Part shown: one piece after another, positions 23,220-33,352 of the stretch
Layout of the letters: each line of letters opens with the position of its first letter
Position numbering within the stretch: the stretch's first letter is position 1
Source: Schizochytrium sp. TIO01
Taxonomy: Eukaryota; Sar; Bigyra; Thraustochytrida; Thraustochytriidae
DNA length: 64,000 bases
Direction of reading: 5' to 3'
Assembly (NCBI GenBank): GCA_004764695.1
Contig: SMSO01000037.1
Location: 2,041,747 to 2,105,746, forward strand
Translations under genes and position numbers: made by a program
The notes under the pieces: model-generated
Seen by the model: only the letters and a program-made list of their open reading frames with translations
The model's database searches: none
What the model was told of the DNA's origin: nothing

Positions 23220-23540
23220 ATGCTCTCTGCTCTCCGCCAGATGACCCGCGTGGGTGCCGCCCCCCAGTTCCAGGCTGTGCGTATGCTCTCCACCACCACC
23301 GAGACCCTCAAGGGCACCGTCAAGTGGTTCGATGACCGCAAGGGCTTCGGCTTCATCCTCCCCAAGGACGGTGGCAGCGACATCTTCGTTCACTTCAGCG
23401 GCATCAAGGCCCAGGATGACGAGTACCGCACCCTTCGTGACGACGACATCGTTGAGTACAAGGTCCAGGTTGACCCCATCAACGGCCGCCAGCAGGCTCG
23501 CGATGTCCGCAAGCTCAACACCACTCCTCGCAAGGAGTAA
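23220..23540 (+). CDS. Small cold-shock-domain protein, probably mitochondrial
   Basis: A 106-residue nucleic-acid-binding protein with one cold-shock domain at about residues 30-97. RNP1 appears as KGFGFI and RNP2 as DIFVHF, preceded by the usual KGTVKWFDDR strand. These aromatic-rich strands bind single-stranded RNA or DNA in bacterial CspA and in Y-box proteins. Residues 1-25 (MLSALRQMTRVG...VRMLST) are rich in Arg, Ser and Ala and lack acidic residues, as in a mitochondrial presequence. A role in organellar RNA stability or translation is therefore inferred. Length matches a bacterial-type single-domain CSP plus a leader. The start is ATG after a CA-rich leader (actagcaaaATG). Codons end strongly in C or G, suggesting high expression. 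There is no intron. Confidence 0.9.
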   Translation: MLSALRQMTRVGAAPQFQAVRMLSTTTETLKGTVKWFDDRKGFGFILPKDGGSDIFVHFSGIKAQDDEYRTLRDDDIVEYKVQVDPINGRQQARDVRKLNTTPRKE

Positions 23541-24838
23541 ACTTGTTTGATCTCCTAACTTTTGGTGCTGCTGAGCACGAAAAAAACTATTGAAACCCCA
23601 ACCTTTGTCAGAAGGTGCCGATCAACCTCCATAACTAGGATGATACCAATTATGTGTTTTCGTGACGTCAAGACAAAATGAATATTCCAAACCTGTTCAT
23701 TTGCAAATCTGTGTTCATCAATCCATTCATGGTTGGTACAACAATGTGAAACCCGCTTTGCAAGCAAGTAAACATTCATCCATGACTTGCGCTGTAGGGG
23801 GTAGTCTATACATGACTTCTTTCCTGCTTCATACTCTTTTTCCTTTGCTCTTCTTACCCTGCTTTAGACTTATCAAGCCTGAATAGATCTGGAAATAATG
23901 CAATCTTCAAAGTATCGATTAGTGATTAATGGATGTTTGCTCATGTCTTTAATTAATAGTTCTGGTCATCATGCAAACAACCATCTTCCTTGCGTTTTTC
24001 TCTGCCCGCACTTCTTTCCTTCCTCCCTTATATGTCTTCATTACAAAATCGTTGACCTTTTCCCTTCCTTACGAAGATAGGCGATAGTAGGCTTTGGAAG
24101 GCAAAGCTCGGTCTTCATATTTCTTTTTATTTGTTTTCAAGTTTAACATTTTCAGGGCCTTCCAACCTCCATTACAATTGCGTGCAGGTCGTCGTTGAGA
24201 AAAGAATTTTTAACCATACTCCCCATTCCTCTTTGGAACAGTTTTCCTGCATCTTTCATTGCTCTTTTCGCAACGGTGACTCCATCTCTCGGTTCTTCGA
24301 TCGTTTTCTTTAGCCAAACTCTTAATGTTTAAATCAGCGCTGATGATTGTTAAAATTGTGATTATAGCTCTACAACACAGTGGTAGAAATATTATCCCGA
24401 CATATCTCTTCGAATAAAGAATAAAGAGGAATGACAAGACCTTCACTTGATAAAATACTACATTGGTTAAAGGATTCTCTAAAATTGCTTACAAATGTAG
24501 CCTTAAAATTGTACATGATGCTCTTTCACAATAATTACATATAATATTGAATGGAATACAGAAAATTACACAATTGACTTGTCAATTAGTTTTAATATTT
24601 CTCTAATAAGTTCATTATACTCTGTCTGATTTTCCAGACAAGAAACACATGCCAGTGGGACAGAGGGACCACTTGACCACTTAAGCACTTTTTATCCGAA
24701 TCTATCTTCGACTCTGCTGTAGTAAATTTTAGGTATGCCCAAACAGATTTTCCCTCCTTGTGCTAATAATAATGATAATGAATGCACATACCTACATACT
24801 TCGTACACATGAGTATGTGATGGATTATTGCTCAAAGG
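23541..24838. other. Convergent intergenic region
   Basis: AT-rich, between the + cold-shock gene and the - SET gene. It presumably holds both 3' untranslated regions. No coding sequence is supported. Confidence 0.6.
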
Positions 24839-27800
24839 TTAAAACGGATAAAGTGGATGCTCTGTAAAAATTACATCAGATGCGGGAAGATCTGCAATGC
24901 ATAGAAGCGTTTCCATAATGGATGATACAAGCTTTGTGTTTCCTCGGTCATGAGCAAAGACAAATTTACGGATTGCCTCTGCGTCAAGTGGAAACATGAT
25001 TTTGGCCTTCTCTAAGTCCACTTGTGCGCAGTGTCGCCCAAGTAGTGTCCACATACCGAGCTCCTTTGCATAATCGTCACGGATACGGCGCTCACGTAAA
25101 CTCACACCTATTACTTTTAGCGCTGGCTCATTCCGTGCTTCCAAAGCATTGACAAGAGCATAGTAGGGTTCGAGAAAGTGCACGCGATAAAGCGTACGTA
25201 CCGTGGTAACTGAGACAGGAGTTGAGGTCATGATTTCATTGGTCCATTTCATGACTAAATGTTCAAGCTTCGCCATAAGCTTTAGCGCATAACTTTCATG
25301 CTTCTTTGCCAGTTTAAATGAGACACCGGGCGCGAATTTGGGTAAGACTTTATCATAAAATACGGACTTCCACTTGCAAATTTCTGGATCAGTCACAGAA
25401 TCACGTCCACCAAACTTGCAAAACTCGCACTTGCAAGTAAAACTATATTTGCGTTGCAGGTCCCCTGATGGGCCATAGTAAACAGCAGGGGTATAGCAAG
25501 ATGTAAGTGGAGTTCCCTTTTTGATATCTTGAGAAGCCTGCACAAAACAAAGATGGCCAAAATGCAAACGTTTTGTGTTTGGCACACAGCTGTGGCCAAT
25601 GAAGGAAGGCAAATCCCAGAGACACGTGCGCCGGGATGACACCATGACTGGGCATTGATTTTTGCTTAAAAGCATGTCCACACCATTTTTAAAGTCATAG
25701 GAAGTAACACGGTGTAAAAGAGAGATGCGACGCACACGGGCTTCATCAGAAGCTCCCTCCATACAGCTTATACCCTTGTGAGTACCAGGAAGCCCTAAGA
25801 CACACTGCAAAAGTTCAGGATTACTCTTAGTTTGCTCGAAGAGAGCAGTCCCAAGCGGGTCCACATCCGGATACTCAATAGAGTATTGCACAAAAGCTTC
25901 AAGTTGCTCGTTGCTCATAGCTACTAGGTCTACAGACTTGATTTGATGGATCTTGCAGAAACTCCTCAGTAGATCTTTACATCGCGCCATTGAAGGAGTG
26001 TTATGCGTGGGAGTTCCCCCGGACAAAGCCGGAACCCCTGTATCCTCAGGTTTCTGTAGCGCATTTAAGGATGACAACAACGCAGGCAACCCGCCCGTGC
26101 CACCAACTCCTGAAACATTGCTCAATATCTGTTGCATCGACTGGTTTGATGCCTGAAAGTAGCGCCCAAAGAGCTCTTCACAGAGCGCTTCTTGTTTCAT
26201 GAGTTCCCGAGCAACTTTGGCATGATCGATCTCACCGTTGTCTTTAAGAGCACCCATACCTTCTGCAATCTGAAAGCAAGTCTGCCGCATCATGTCATAT
26301 TCTGCAGGATCATTTTCATTCTTAGTAAGAAGAAACTGACAGAATCGTCGCAGAAGATCCTGCTGTTTAGCAGACGTTTTGTGTTCCACAAGCAAATCAT
26401 AGAGCTCCTTGTATAAGCTTGAGAATGCCGCCTCGCAACCCATTCTCACAAACGCTCGGTCGCAGTCATTTTCAGGCAAGCAAATGAGTGCTTTAGAGAC
26501 GAAAATGAGGTCGCCTTCCTTGTAGTCATGTGATGCAACGAGCCCACTCACATGACGTAATTCATCATCCCCATCGTTGCTTTCTACAGCCACTTTATCT
26601 GCATTTTGTTCTACACTAATGTTCTCCACTTGATTGCTGCCTTGGCCTTGGCCGTCTGTGTCGATTGCTTTATGAGATTCTTGATCCCCTGCAGTGTCAC
26701 TGCCTCCTTGACGTTGATGTCCACCATCATCGTCATCGAGGTGCTGACGTGGAGAGCTGGTCGGCACGTATGCCTCTGGTCTAACGTAACTTTTGGTCAC
26801 GCCATCGAGGTTAAACTCAAAATGGTTGCGGCCTGGGTCGCTTTCTTGAAAAATATTTTCAAAATCATACATCCCTCCTGCTTGTTCGTGGTAGAGCACA
26901 CGGCACTGTGCCGCCTGAACACCGAAGATTGGGTCACGTAGCATTTTGTTGTTTCGGCGCTGCAATCTTTTTGACAATAATTGGCGGCGTCCAAATGAAC
27001 CAATACTTTCTGCCTGTTCGATGGAGGCTACCGCAGCAGCAAACTTGCAAAGGCGTGTCTGTGCCACGCTTTTCCAAAAATAGGTTTTCACCTCCATGCC
27101 AGTGGACCTAAACATGGACGCTTCCACTAAACACTGTTCTGCCTTAGCCCACTTGTCAAGTTGGCACAGTGTGATACCAAGGTTTCGCACTGTGATTGCC
27201 GCTTGATGTAAGGTTTGAAGCTCACCTTCATCTGAGCTGTCTTCACACCGATGTGCTGAAAAGTGAAACATACGGATTCCATCTTCAGGGTCAACCCACA
27301 TGCTCGTCGACACACTGAGTACACGTGAAAGGCAAATCAGACTGACCAGAGCCACCTCATATGAACTTCTGGCCCCCTCAAAATTTCCTTCGCGAAACAT
27401 AGTGTCGCCAACTTGCATGCAGAACCTCGGGAGCAAAATGGCATCCACGGTCCGCTGCAGACCTTCAGCAAAGACTTCCCTGGGTGTCTTTGAGATTTCC
27501 GCCAAAAAGTCAATATTGATCTCAGAAGTTTCTGCCATCCGGCCTGCAGCATTTAAAACATCCTGATACGCTGCATCATCCACATCCACCATACTGACAC
27601 TATCGGTCCCATGGCTGCCAAGATGACTCAGCAACTCGAGTTCCTCTTTTAAATTTTCATCGTCCTCTCCAGTGGTAGCAGAATCCATCCTCAAATCCTC
27701 TATAGAACCCTTTCCAGAACTCTTTAATGGGTCAATTTCCAGGTCTTTTGCAAATTCAAACGAAGGAGTCTCCATTATCCCTGATTCATGATTTGCCACA

Positions 27801-27922
27801 GTACCCTTCGGTGTTGTCTTTGCCGCCGCAAGACATTCATCCTTAGCGACTGTGTCGGCCTCCTCCATGACGGCCTCCTGGTCTCGCAGGCCGTCAATTT
27901 TTTTTGCAGGGTGACCAGACAT
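24839..27922 (-). CDS. TPR and SET-domain protein (SMYD/TPR-SET type), putative protein methyltransferase
   Basis: 1027 residues from the ATG at 27922. The open frame extends 21 nt further only to a GTG codon, so ATG is preferred. Residues 1-120 are acidic and probably disordered. About 160-330 is helical and TPR-like (for example QVGDTMFREGNFEGARSSYE). The SET domain is split: an N-terminal part begins near 454 (VASHDYKEGDLIFVSKAL), a long helical insert follows, and the core near 774 reads FIGHSCVPNTKR, then IKKGTPLTSCY and the post-SET CKCEFCK near 827. SET enzymes of this kind transfer methyl groups from S-adenosylmethionine to lysine; the GHSCVPN motif and the late Tyr are the usual cofactor and catalytic elements. 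No MYND zinc finger is seen. The substrate is unknown. An overlapping upstream ORF may affect translation. Confidence 0.87.
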   Translation of the reverse strand: MSGHPAKKIDGLRDQEAVMEEADTVAKDECLAAAKTTPKGTVANHESGIMETPSFEFAKDLEIDPLKSSGKGSIEDLRMDSATTGEDDENLKEELELLSHLGSHGTDSVSMVDVDDAAYQDVLNAAGRMAETSEINIDFLAEISKTPREVFAEGLQRTVDAILLPRFCMQVGDTMFREGNFEGARSSYEVALVSLICLSRVLSVSTSMWVDPEDGIRMFHFSAHRCEDSSDEGELQTLHQAAITVRNLGITLCQLDKWAKAEQCLVEASMFRSTGMEVKTYFWKSVAQTRLCKFAAAVASIEQAESIGSFGRRQLLSKRLQRRNNKMLRDPIFGVQAAQCRVLYHEQAGGMYDFENIFQESDPGRNHFEFNLDGVTKSYVRPEAYVPTSSPRQHLDDDDGGHQRQGGSDTAGDQESHKAIDTDGQGQGSNQVENISVEQNADKVAVESNDGDDELRHVSGLVASHDYKEGDLIFVSKALICLPENDCDRAFVRMGCEAAFSSLYKELYDLLVEHKTSAKQQDLLRRFCQFLLTKNENDPAEYDMMRQTCFQIAEGMGALKDNGEIDHAKVARELMKQEALCEELFGRYFQASNQSMQQILSNVSGVGGTGGLPALLSSLNALQKPEDTGVPALSGGTPTHNTPSMARCKDLLRSFCKIHQIKSVDLVAMSNEQLEAFVQYSIEYPDVDPLGTALFEQTKSNPELLQCVLGLPGTHKGISCMEGASDEARVRRISLLHRVTSYDFKNGVDMLLSKNQCPVMVSSRRTCLWDLPSFIGHSCVPNTKRLHFGHLCFVQASQDIKKGTPLTSCYTPAVYYGPSGDLQRKYSFTCKCEFCKFGGRDSVTDPEICKWKSVFYDKVLPKFAPGVSFKLAKKHESYALKLMAKLEHLVMKWTNEIMTSTPVSVTTVRTLYRVHFLEPYYALVNALEARNEPALKVIGVSLRERRIRDDYAKELGMWTLLGRHCAQVDLEKAKIMFPLDAEAIRKFVFAHDRGNTKLVSSIMETLLCIADLPASDVIFTEHPLYPF

Positions 27923-28079
27923 TAGCGACCGTGAGGCCTGCACCAGAAAGGACTCCAGCGCCGGCCCAGCAGGCGCTGCACAGCAACGCCGTCGCCAGCA
28001 GAGTCAAGGTCGCGGGAGGAGCAAGTCTGCTAGCTGTGGCTCTGCTATGACCCCTTTGTCTCTTTCCCTTTCGCTCCAT
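27894..28079 (-). other. Overlapping upstream ORF with a signal-anchor-like segment
   Basis: An ATG at 28079 opens 61 codons that end 28 nt inside the SET gene, in another frame. The peptide starts with basic residues (MERKGKRQRGHSR) and continues into a hydrophobic stretch (LTLLATALLCSACWAGAGV). It could be a regulatory upstream ORF. Alternatively it is the true N-terminus, giving a membrane-anchored SET protein, if the T8 run at 27898-27905 carries a one-base length error or is read with a frameshift. Confidence 0.35.
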
Positions 28080-31000
28080 TGCTTTTGCACAGCTCAAGGA
28101 CTACTAATGTTTTAGATAGTTATGTCCTAGGAATGAGAGTGTAGGTTTATGTCTCTCGAAGAGTGGTGATTTAAGCCATTTAGGCCCTTTTGGGTTTAGA
28201 GAGTAGCAGAGTTGCCACTGTATCGCCATTGCCATAAAGGGTTATTTTAAGCACAGCTTTCGACAATGCAGAGAATGACGCAGCAATCAATGACAAAGTT
28301 TTGGTGACCTCTGGCAACGATGCAACTAATGCGCGTGATGGCTCCTCGGAATCTACGTTGAGTAGGGCAGGGAAGTGCAATGATTGATGGTGCGACAATC
28401 AAAATTGATAGTCTTGCTAGATACAGGAGTTATTGCTGTTCTATCTCCATTCAAATTGTTCAACACTGATGTGGCATGCAAGAAAAACTGTTCACAATTT
28501 TGGTGGAAATCGAAGACTAAAACATGCGTAATGAAAATAATGGCTATTCTCTCATTTTTGGAGACGAGATTAGATCCACTGAAAGGACAAATGAGCATAA
28601 TGGTTTAATCGTTGTTGAATTTTGTAAAGACGAACCCTAATCGGACTCTTCTCGCCACGCTATAGAAGATGAAAAAAACAGAAAGAGCTCTGAAAATGTG
28701 GATGGGAACAACGATGCATCATTGGAACAATTCATCCATGGCTCCGTTCCAAGTATCGTTTGTAGATTTAAACTTGAAATCATATACAGGTGGAGGGAAG
28801 CGAAATTGACCATGATTTAAAGGGGCAAGTGAGCACTAAGACACGGAAAGGAATGGACTTTGATTGAATGTTAAAACGGTACATTTCAGTGCGGTACACG
28901 GAAGCGAACCATTTCAAATTGAAAAGAGATGAAGTGACAAAATATCACCTCGGCAGTGCAGATTTTCACTTTGCTGTGATTACGCACCGGGAGCTTTATC
29001 CTATCAGATTAGTTGTGAATCGTTCGAGAAACAAAGCTATAAATAATGTATCATCTTTGAAAATAAGACATGAAGAGAGCATTGCAAGACGCATTCCAAA
29101 TCAGATACACGTATAAAGTACAGTCGTCCTGATAAACTGCTGTGTACGTGGGCGAAGTGCATTCAAATAGTGAAGGGAGCGATGAATATTTCGCCAGGTA
29201 AATTGGAATAGATTAATCACTGCTGAGAACTCCAATCCAAGGCACTAGTGGAAAAGGATTTTCTACTCGAGTTCAAAACATCCCGCTGTAAGACCGAATG
29301 GGTATAGGGCTTGCATAGAATAAAAATATATAAATAGACATACGTGATGGAGGAGGCACGATTCAAGTGTACATGCACATTTCCTAGCGTCAAGTATGGT
29401 AAAATCAAAATTGATGTTTGAAGAGGTCAGGTAATCTAGTCTCGTCAAGCGTGTCTAACACAGATCAAGAATGTCTTAGTTTCCCAATTGCAACATGAAT
29501 TAGACTGATTGGAATCTGATTTCAAGAACAGTAGATAGCTAACTCCTAGAGCCAGCATTTTATTGAGCCTTTTTGAAGCCTTCATCTTCATAGTTGACCT
29601 CTAGCTGATCAGATTCACCTTTCAAGAATTACAATGAAATCGTTGAAGATGACGCTGTTATAGTTGCACTTGATCGCTGTGTTACGTGAACCGTGACGGA
29701 AACAAAGAAAGTAATCGAAATCGAATTTGTAACAGGGCCGCTTTAGATCAATAACAAAAAGAAAAAGAAGACACGGTTGTCGTATGTATGTGGGCGACCA
29801 ATGAGCGCTTCTATTTGCTTAAAGAAGATCTGTACCAGCAAGATGAAGTATATCTTTTTAAAAAAGAAGAAAAAAAGAACACCCCTAACATCGATTATTC
29901 GTCTGGAATGGTCGAATAGACAGAGACAAAAATATCTTTAATGTGTGTGAGGGGCTTTACTTTAAAAAATACTTAAATTTAGAACAGGTGGTAGCTACAC
30001 CCGGAGATCAATTGCCCGATCCGATAGTTTATTGAACGACCAAATCTTCAAACTCATTTCGATAGCCACACATGGAGCGTCGAACTGCCGTAGGAAATGG
30101 GATACGCACTTGGATTACTTTGCTTGCTCACAACCAGAGCATCTCTTCACACCGAGATGAAATGCGTCGATAGGGATACTATTGCAAAATATACACATCT
30201 TGATGTAGAAACGAAAGGTGGAACGGTTGTCCCAAAATGCCAAGGACTAGAATATCGTAAAAAAGTTTGAAAAGCTTGACAGTGAAAGGGCTGAGCTTTC
30301 TCGAGAAATTCAGGAATAAAGTCTGAGACATAATTATCGAAAAATACTGTTGTTTTCCATGTCCTTTCTGCAGTGATAAGAAATCTGAAAACAATTTCAA
30401 ACCTCGTTTGGGTGTGTGCTCAATGATGTTGCAAATGTTTGCGGTGATAGTTGCTTCAGTTTGTTAAGGCAGGTTTCAGAAAGGTAAAATCTTTAAAAAC
30501 ATTAAAATAAACAAGACATTCGTACCAATGAAGCGCATTGAGACAAGCTGTCCAGCTCTATCGAAAGCTCTGAAGCCTCAGTCCATCGTCACATAAGTGG
30601 CATCAAGGCTTGTATGACAAATCGACCTGAGAAATATGGAGCTCACCAGTCCACATCTACCTGTTTTAATTTAACTGCAAGACTATCGGCTATGATAGTG
30701 CAAACTATGGTTATTGTATCTTTCGTGAACTATTGTAAAGACAAAGTGGTACATTCAGACCTATCATAGTGCAGGCAACTTTGGAAAGGGATCCAGTGAA
30801 CAAAATGTATGACCAAAGTCGTTTAAGCAATGAATATTTGATCCTTTTGGCTTTCGGAGAACTCATGGATTTCCTAGAAAGAGCTCTCAATGAAAAAACG
30901 CAACGGCGATATCTCCCATATAGTTAACAAGATGAATCATTTCTTATAAGTTAGAAAATGGTTTCAACGAACCGGTGGTCATTTGACAATATTCTTCCTA

Positions 31001-32077
31001 CATCCCTCTCCACTACGTTTGTCTTTTTACACATATAAATAGGTCAAGAAAAACTCCTATTGAGATTATTAGAGGAACTGGCAAGGAGTAATGTCTGTCT
31101 GATATATTAAAAAACAATATTATGACGAATTTGCTATGTTTTGCAAACCTTGGAAGCTTGTTCTCCGTGAATTTTACATTGGTTGTTGCAGATCCCGCAC
31201 GCTCCTGCAGATAGCTCTCTGATAATACCAATCATTTTGTGCATCACCCGAGAGCAGAACGCTCTGTTAAATGTCCCCATGCCAAAAGTATTTCTTCTTC
31301 CTCTATCTCTCATCTATAGGTGGCATTAGCACAGGTTTAAGTGACGCAATTTTCGGGCGCAACACGCTCAGCCTGCGCAATGTGCAACCTCATTTCCTCT
31401 TTCGCACTCAGATCTAGTACAAAACAAACCTGGGTTTTACAGTATATGGTCTCATGTTTACCTGACCCTGATCAGTATCCCTATTGCTTGTTTTTGTTGT
31501 TCTTGCGCAAGTTTCCGTCGGCCAGCTCACGGGTGCTGAGACTTTTAAGAATCCTTTTTATATATAGCACTTGTATGTGATAATTTTCAGCAGAACTCAG
31601 TCCTTTGCGTTGCTTTTATGTTGTGTACTATTGACCCTGGTGTTGACAGTATCTTATAGTTGTATGGTCTAGTAGTTGCTGCATTGCGCAATCACGACTG
31701 CACAAGCCGTATTACAAATAATTGTAGCGATATCGATAAGTGCGTTAGAGTGGGTAGGTGCAACTGGGGAGTGCAAGATATAATACGAGTTAGATATGTG
31801 TAAAAGTAATCTTCTTCTAGTTTAATGTTTTTGTTTCCTCTTTAGTGTGAAGAAATAAGTGTATTTTTAATTACTATAACCAATGAGGAAGGGAAAGATG
31901 ATGAAAGAGGTTGGTGACCTTGAGCTGGCAGGCAGAATCCGATCGGGTTGAGCTAGCTTTTGCTAGTCCGTACGAGACTGTGGCGCGGTACTGAGACAAG
32001 ACTCGTTGTCATCCCTCGTGGCAAGAAACAACCCTTGAGGGATTTCGTATCTTAATATACACCTTGGACACTTCAAG
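28080..32077. other. Long AT-rich intergenic region
   Basis: About 4 kb between divergent genes. Open frames are short, AT-rich and without recognisable domains on either strand. It must contain the promoters of the SET gene (-) and the prenyl synthase gene (+). Confidence 0.55.
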
Positions 32078-33352
32078 ATGTCGCAGCCCGGAAGCAGCAG
32101 CAACAGTTGCGCGTACAACAACGCCTTCACCTACGTCGCAGCAGCAGCTGCCGTAGCTGGCGTCTTTGCCGCAGGAATTGCCGTAGGAAAGTGCCAGAAG
32201 AAGGCCGCCAAGAAGTGCGAAGTCGGTACCATCCAGGGCACTGGCCCTGTGGTCCTTCAGGGCCAGAAGGGTATTGCCAAGGCTGGCAAGTTCGAAGTGG
32301 CTACTCGCGATGGCTTCATTGAGGCCTTCAAGGGCATTGCCGAGGAGCTTTGTGGCGACCTCTCCAAGTACGAGCTTGAGCACCTCATCGCCAAGCCTAT
32401 GCAGCGCATGTTGGACTACAATGTTCCCGGCGGCAAGTTGAACCGTGGTCTCACCGTCGTTCACGCCGCTCTTGAGATTGCAAAATCCAAGGGTCCCCTC
32501 GCCCCCGCTGCTGAGGAGCGCCTTCGTGCTCGTGCTGCCGTACTTGGATGGTGCATTGAGTGGCTCCAGGCATCGTTCCTTGTCTCTGATGACCTCATGG
32601 ACTCCTCCATCACCCGCCGTGGCCAGCCCTGCTGGTACAAGAACGAGGATGTCGGATTCATTGCTGTCAACGACGCTCTCATTCTCATGACCCAGGTCGA
32701 TGTTCTTCTGTACAAGATGTTCGCAGATGAGGATCCTGGCCTCTTCTTGCACGTGCACCGCATCATGACTGAGACTACCTACCAGACCGAGATGGGTCAG
32801 TTCCTCGATTTGTCCACGCAGCCGCCCCAGGGTCCCATCAACCTCGAGCTGTACACGAGCGAGCGCCACTACAACATTGTCAAGTACAAGACCGCATTTT
32901 ACTCTTTCTACGCACCCATTGCCTTTGGTATGGCCGTTGCTGGAGTTCGTGACAAGGCCAGCCTTGATATTGCTCGCGAGATCTGCGTGAAGATGGGCGT
33001 GTACTTCCAGGTTCAGGATGACTACCTTGACTGCTACGGCGAGCCTGAGGTCATTGGCAAGATTGGCACGGATATCCAGGACGGCAAGTGCAGCTGGCTC
33101 GTGACTCAGGCCCTTACCCGTGCTTCTGATGAGCAGAAGGCTCGCCTCAAGGCCAACTACGCCAAGGATGACCAGGAGTGCATCGAGAAAGTCAAAGCCA
33201 TCTACCGCGAGCTCGACCTTGAGAGCGAGTACCACAAGTACGAGGAGGCTATCTACAAGGAGCTCTGCAATGACATTGAGACCAAGGTCAAGACTGTTCC
33301 TAAGGAGATCTTCTACGCACTCCTCAAGAAGATCTACAAGCGCTCCAAGTAA
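32078..33352 (+). CDS. Short-chain all-trans prenyl diphosphate synthase (farnesyl or geranylgeranyl diphosphate synthase)
   Basis: A 424-residue isoprenoid enzyme that condenses DMAPP/GPP with IPP at the branch point to sterols and prenylated proteins. The first Asp-rich motif DDLMDSS begins at about residue 171 and the second, DDYLD, at about 314. The segment SITRRGQPCWY and the overall order match eukaryotic farnesyl diphosphate synthase (Erg20/FDPS). The domain ends in IYKRSK like that family. Two oddities stand out. The first is an N-terminal extension of about 70 residues with a hydrophobic stretch (about 17-38, FTYVAAAAAVAGVFAAGIAVG), suggesting a membrane anchor. The second is Ser at position -5 before the first motif (QASFLVSDD), where animal FPP synthases have Phe; this could allow C20 product. 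The start is ATG (caagATGtc). Codons are strongly C/G-ending. There is no intron. Confidence 0.93.
   Translation: MSQPGSSSNSCAYNNAFTYVAAAAAVAGVFAAGIAVGKCQKKAAKKCEVGTIQGTGPVVLQGQKGIAKAGKFEVATRDGFIEAFKGIAEELCGDLSKYELEHLIAKPMQRMLDYNVPGGKLNRGLTVVHAALEIAKSKGPLAPAAEERLRARAAVLGWCIEWLQASFLVSDDLMDSSITRRGQPCWYKNEDVGFIAVNDALILMTQVDVLLYKMFADEDPGLFLHVHRIMTETTYQTEMGQFLDLSTQPPQGPINLELYTSERHYNIVKYKTAFYSFYAPIAFGMAVAGVRDKASLDIAREICVKMGVYFQVQDDYLDCYGEPEVIGKIGTDIQDGKCSWLVTQALTRASDEQKARLKANYAKDDQECIEKVKAIYRELDLESEYHKYEEAIYKELCNDIETKVKTVPKEIFYALLKKIYKRSK

Noticed and set aside
32009-33235. 408-codon open frame antisense to the prenyl synthase
   Set aside because: Same codon-bias shadow; Leu/Val/Ala/Gly-rich with no motif.
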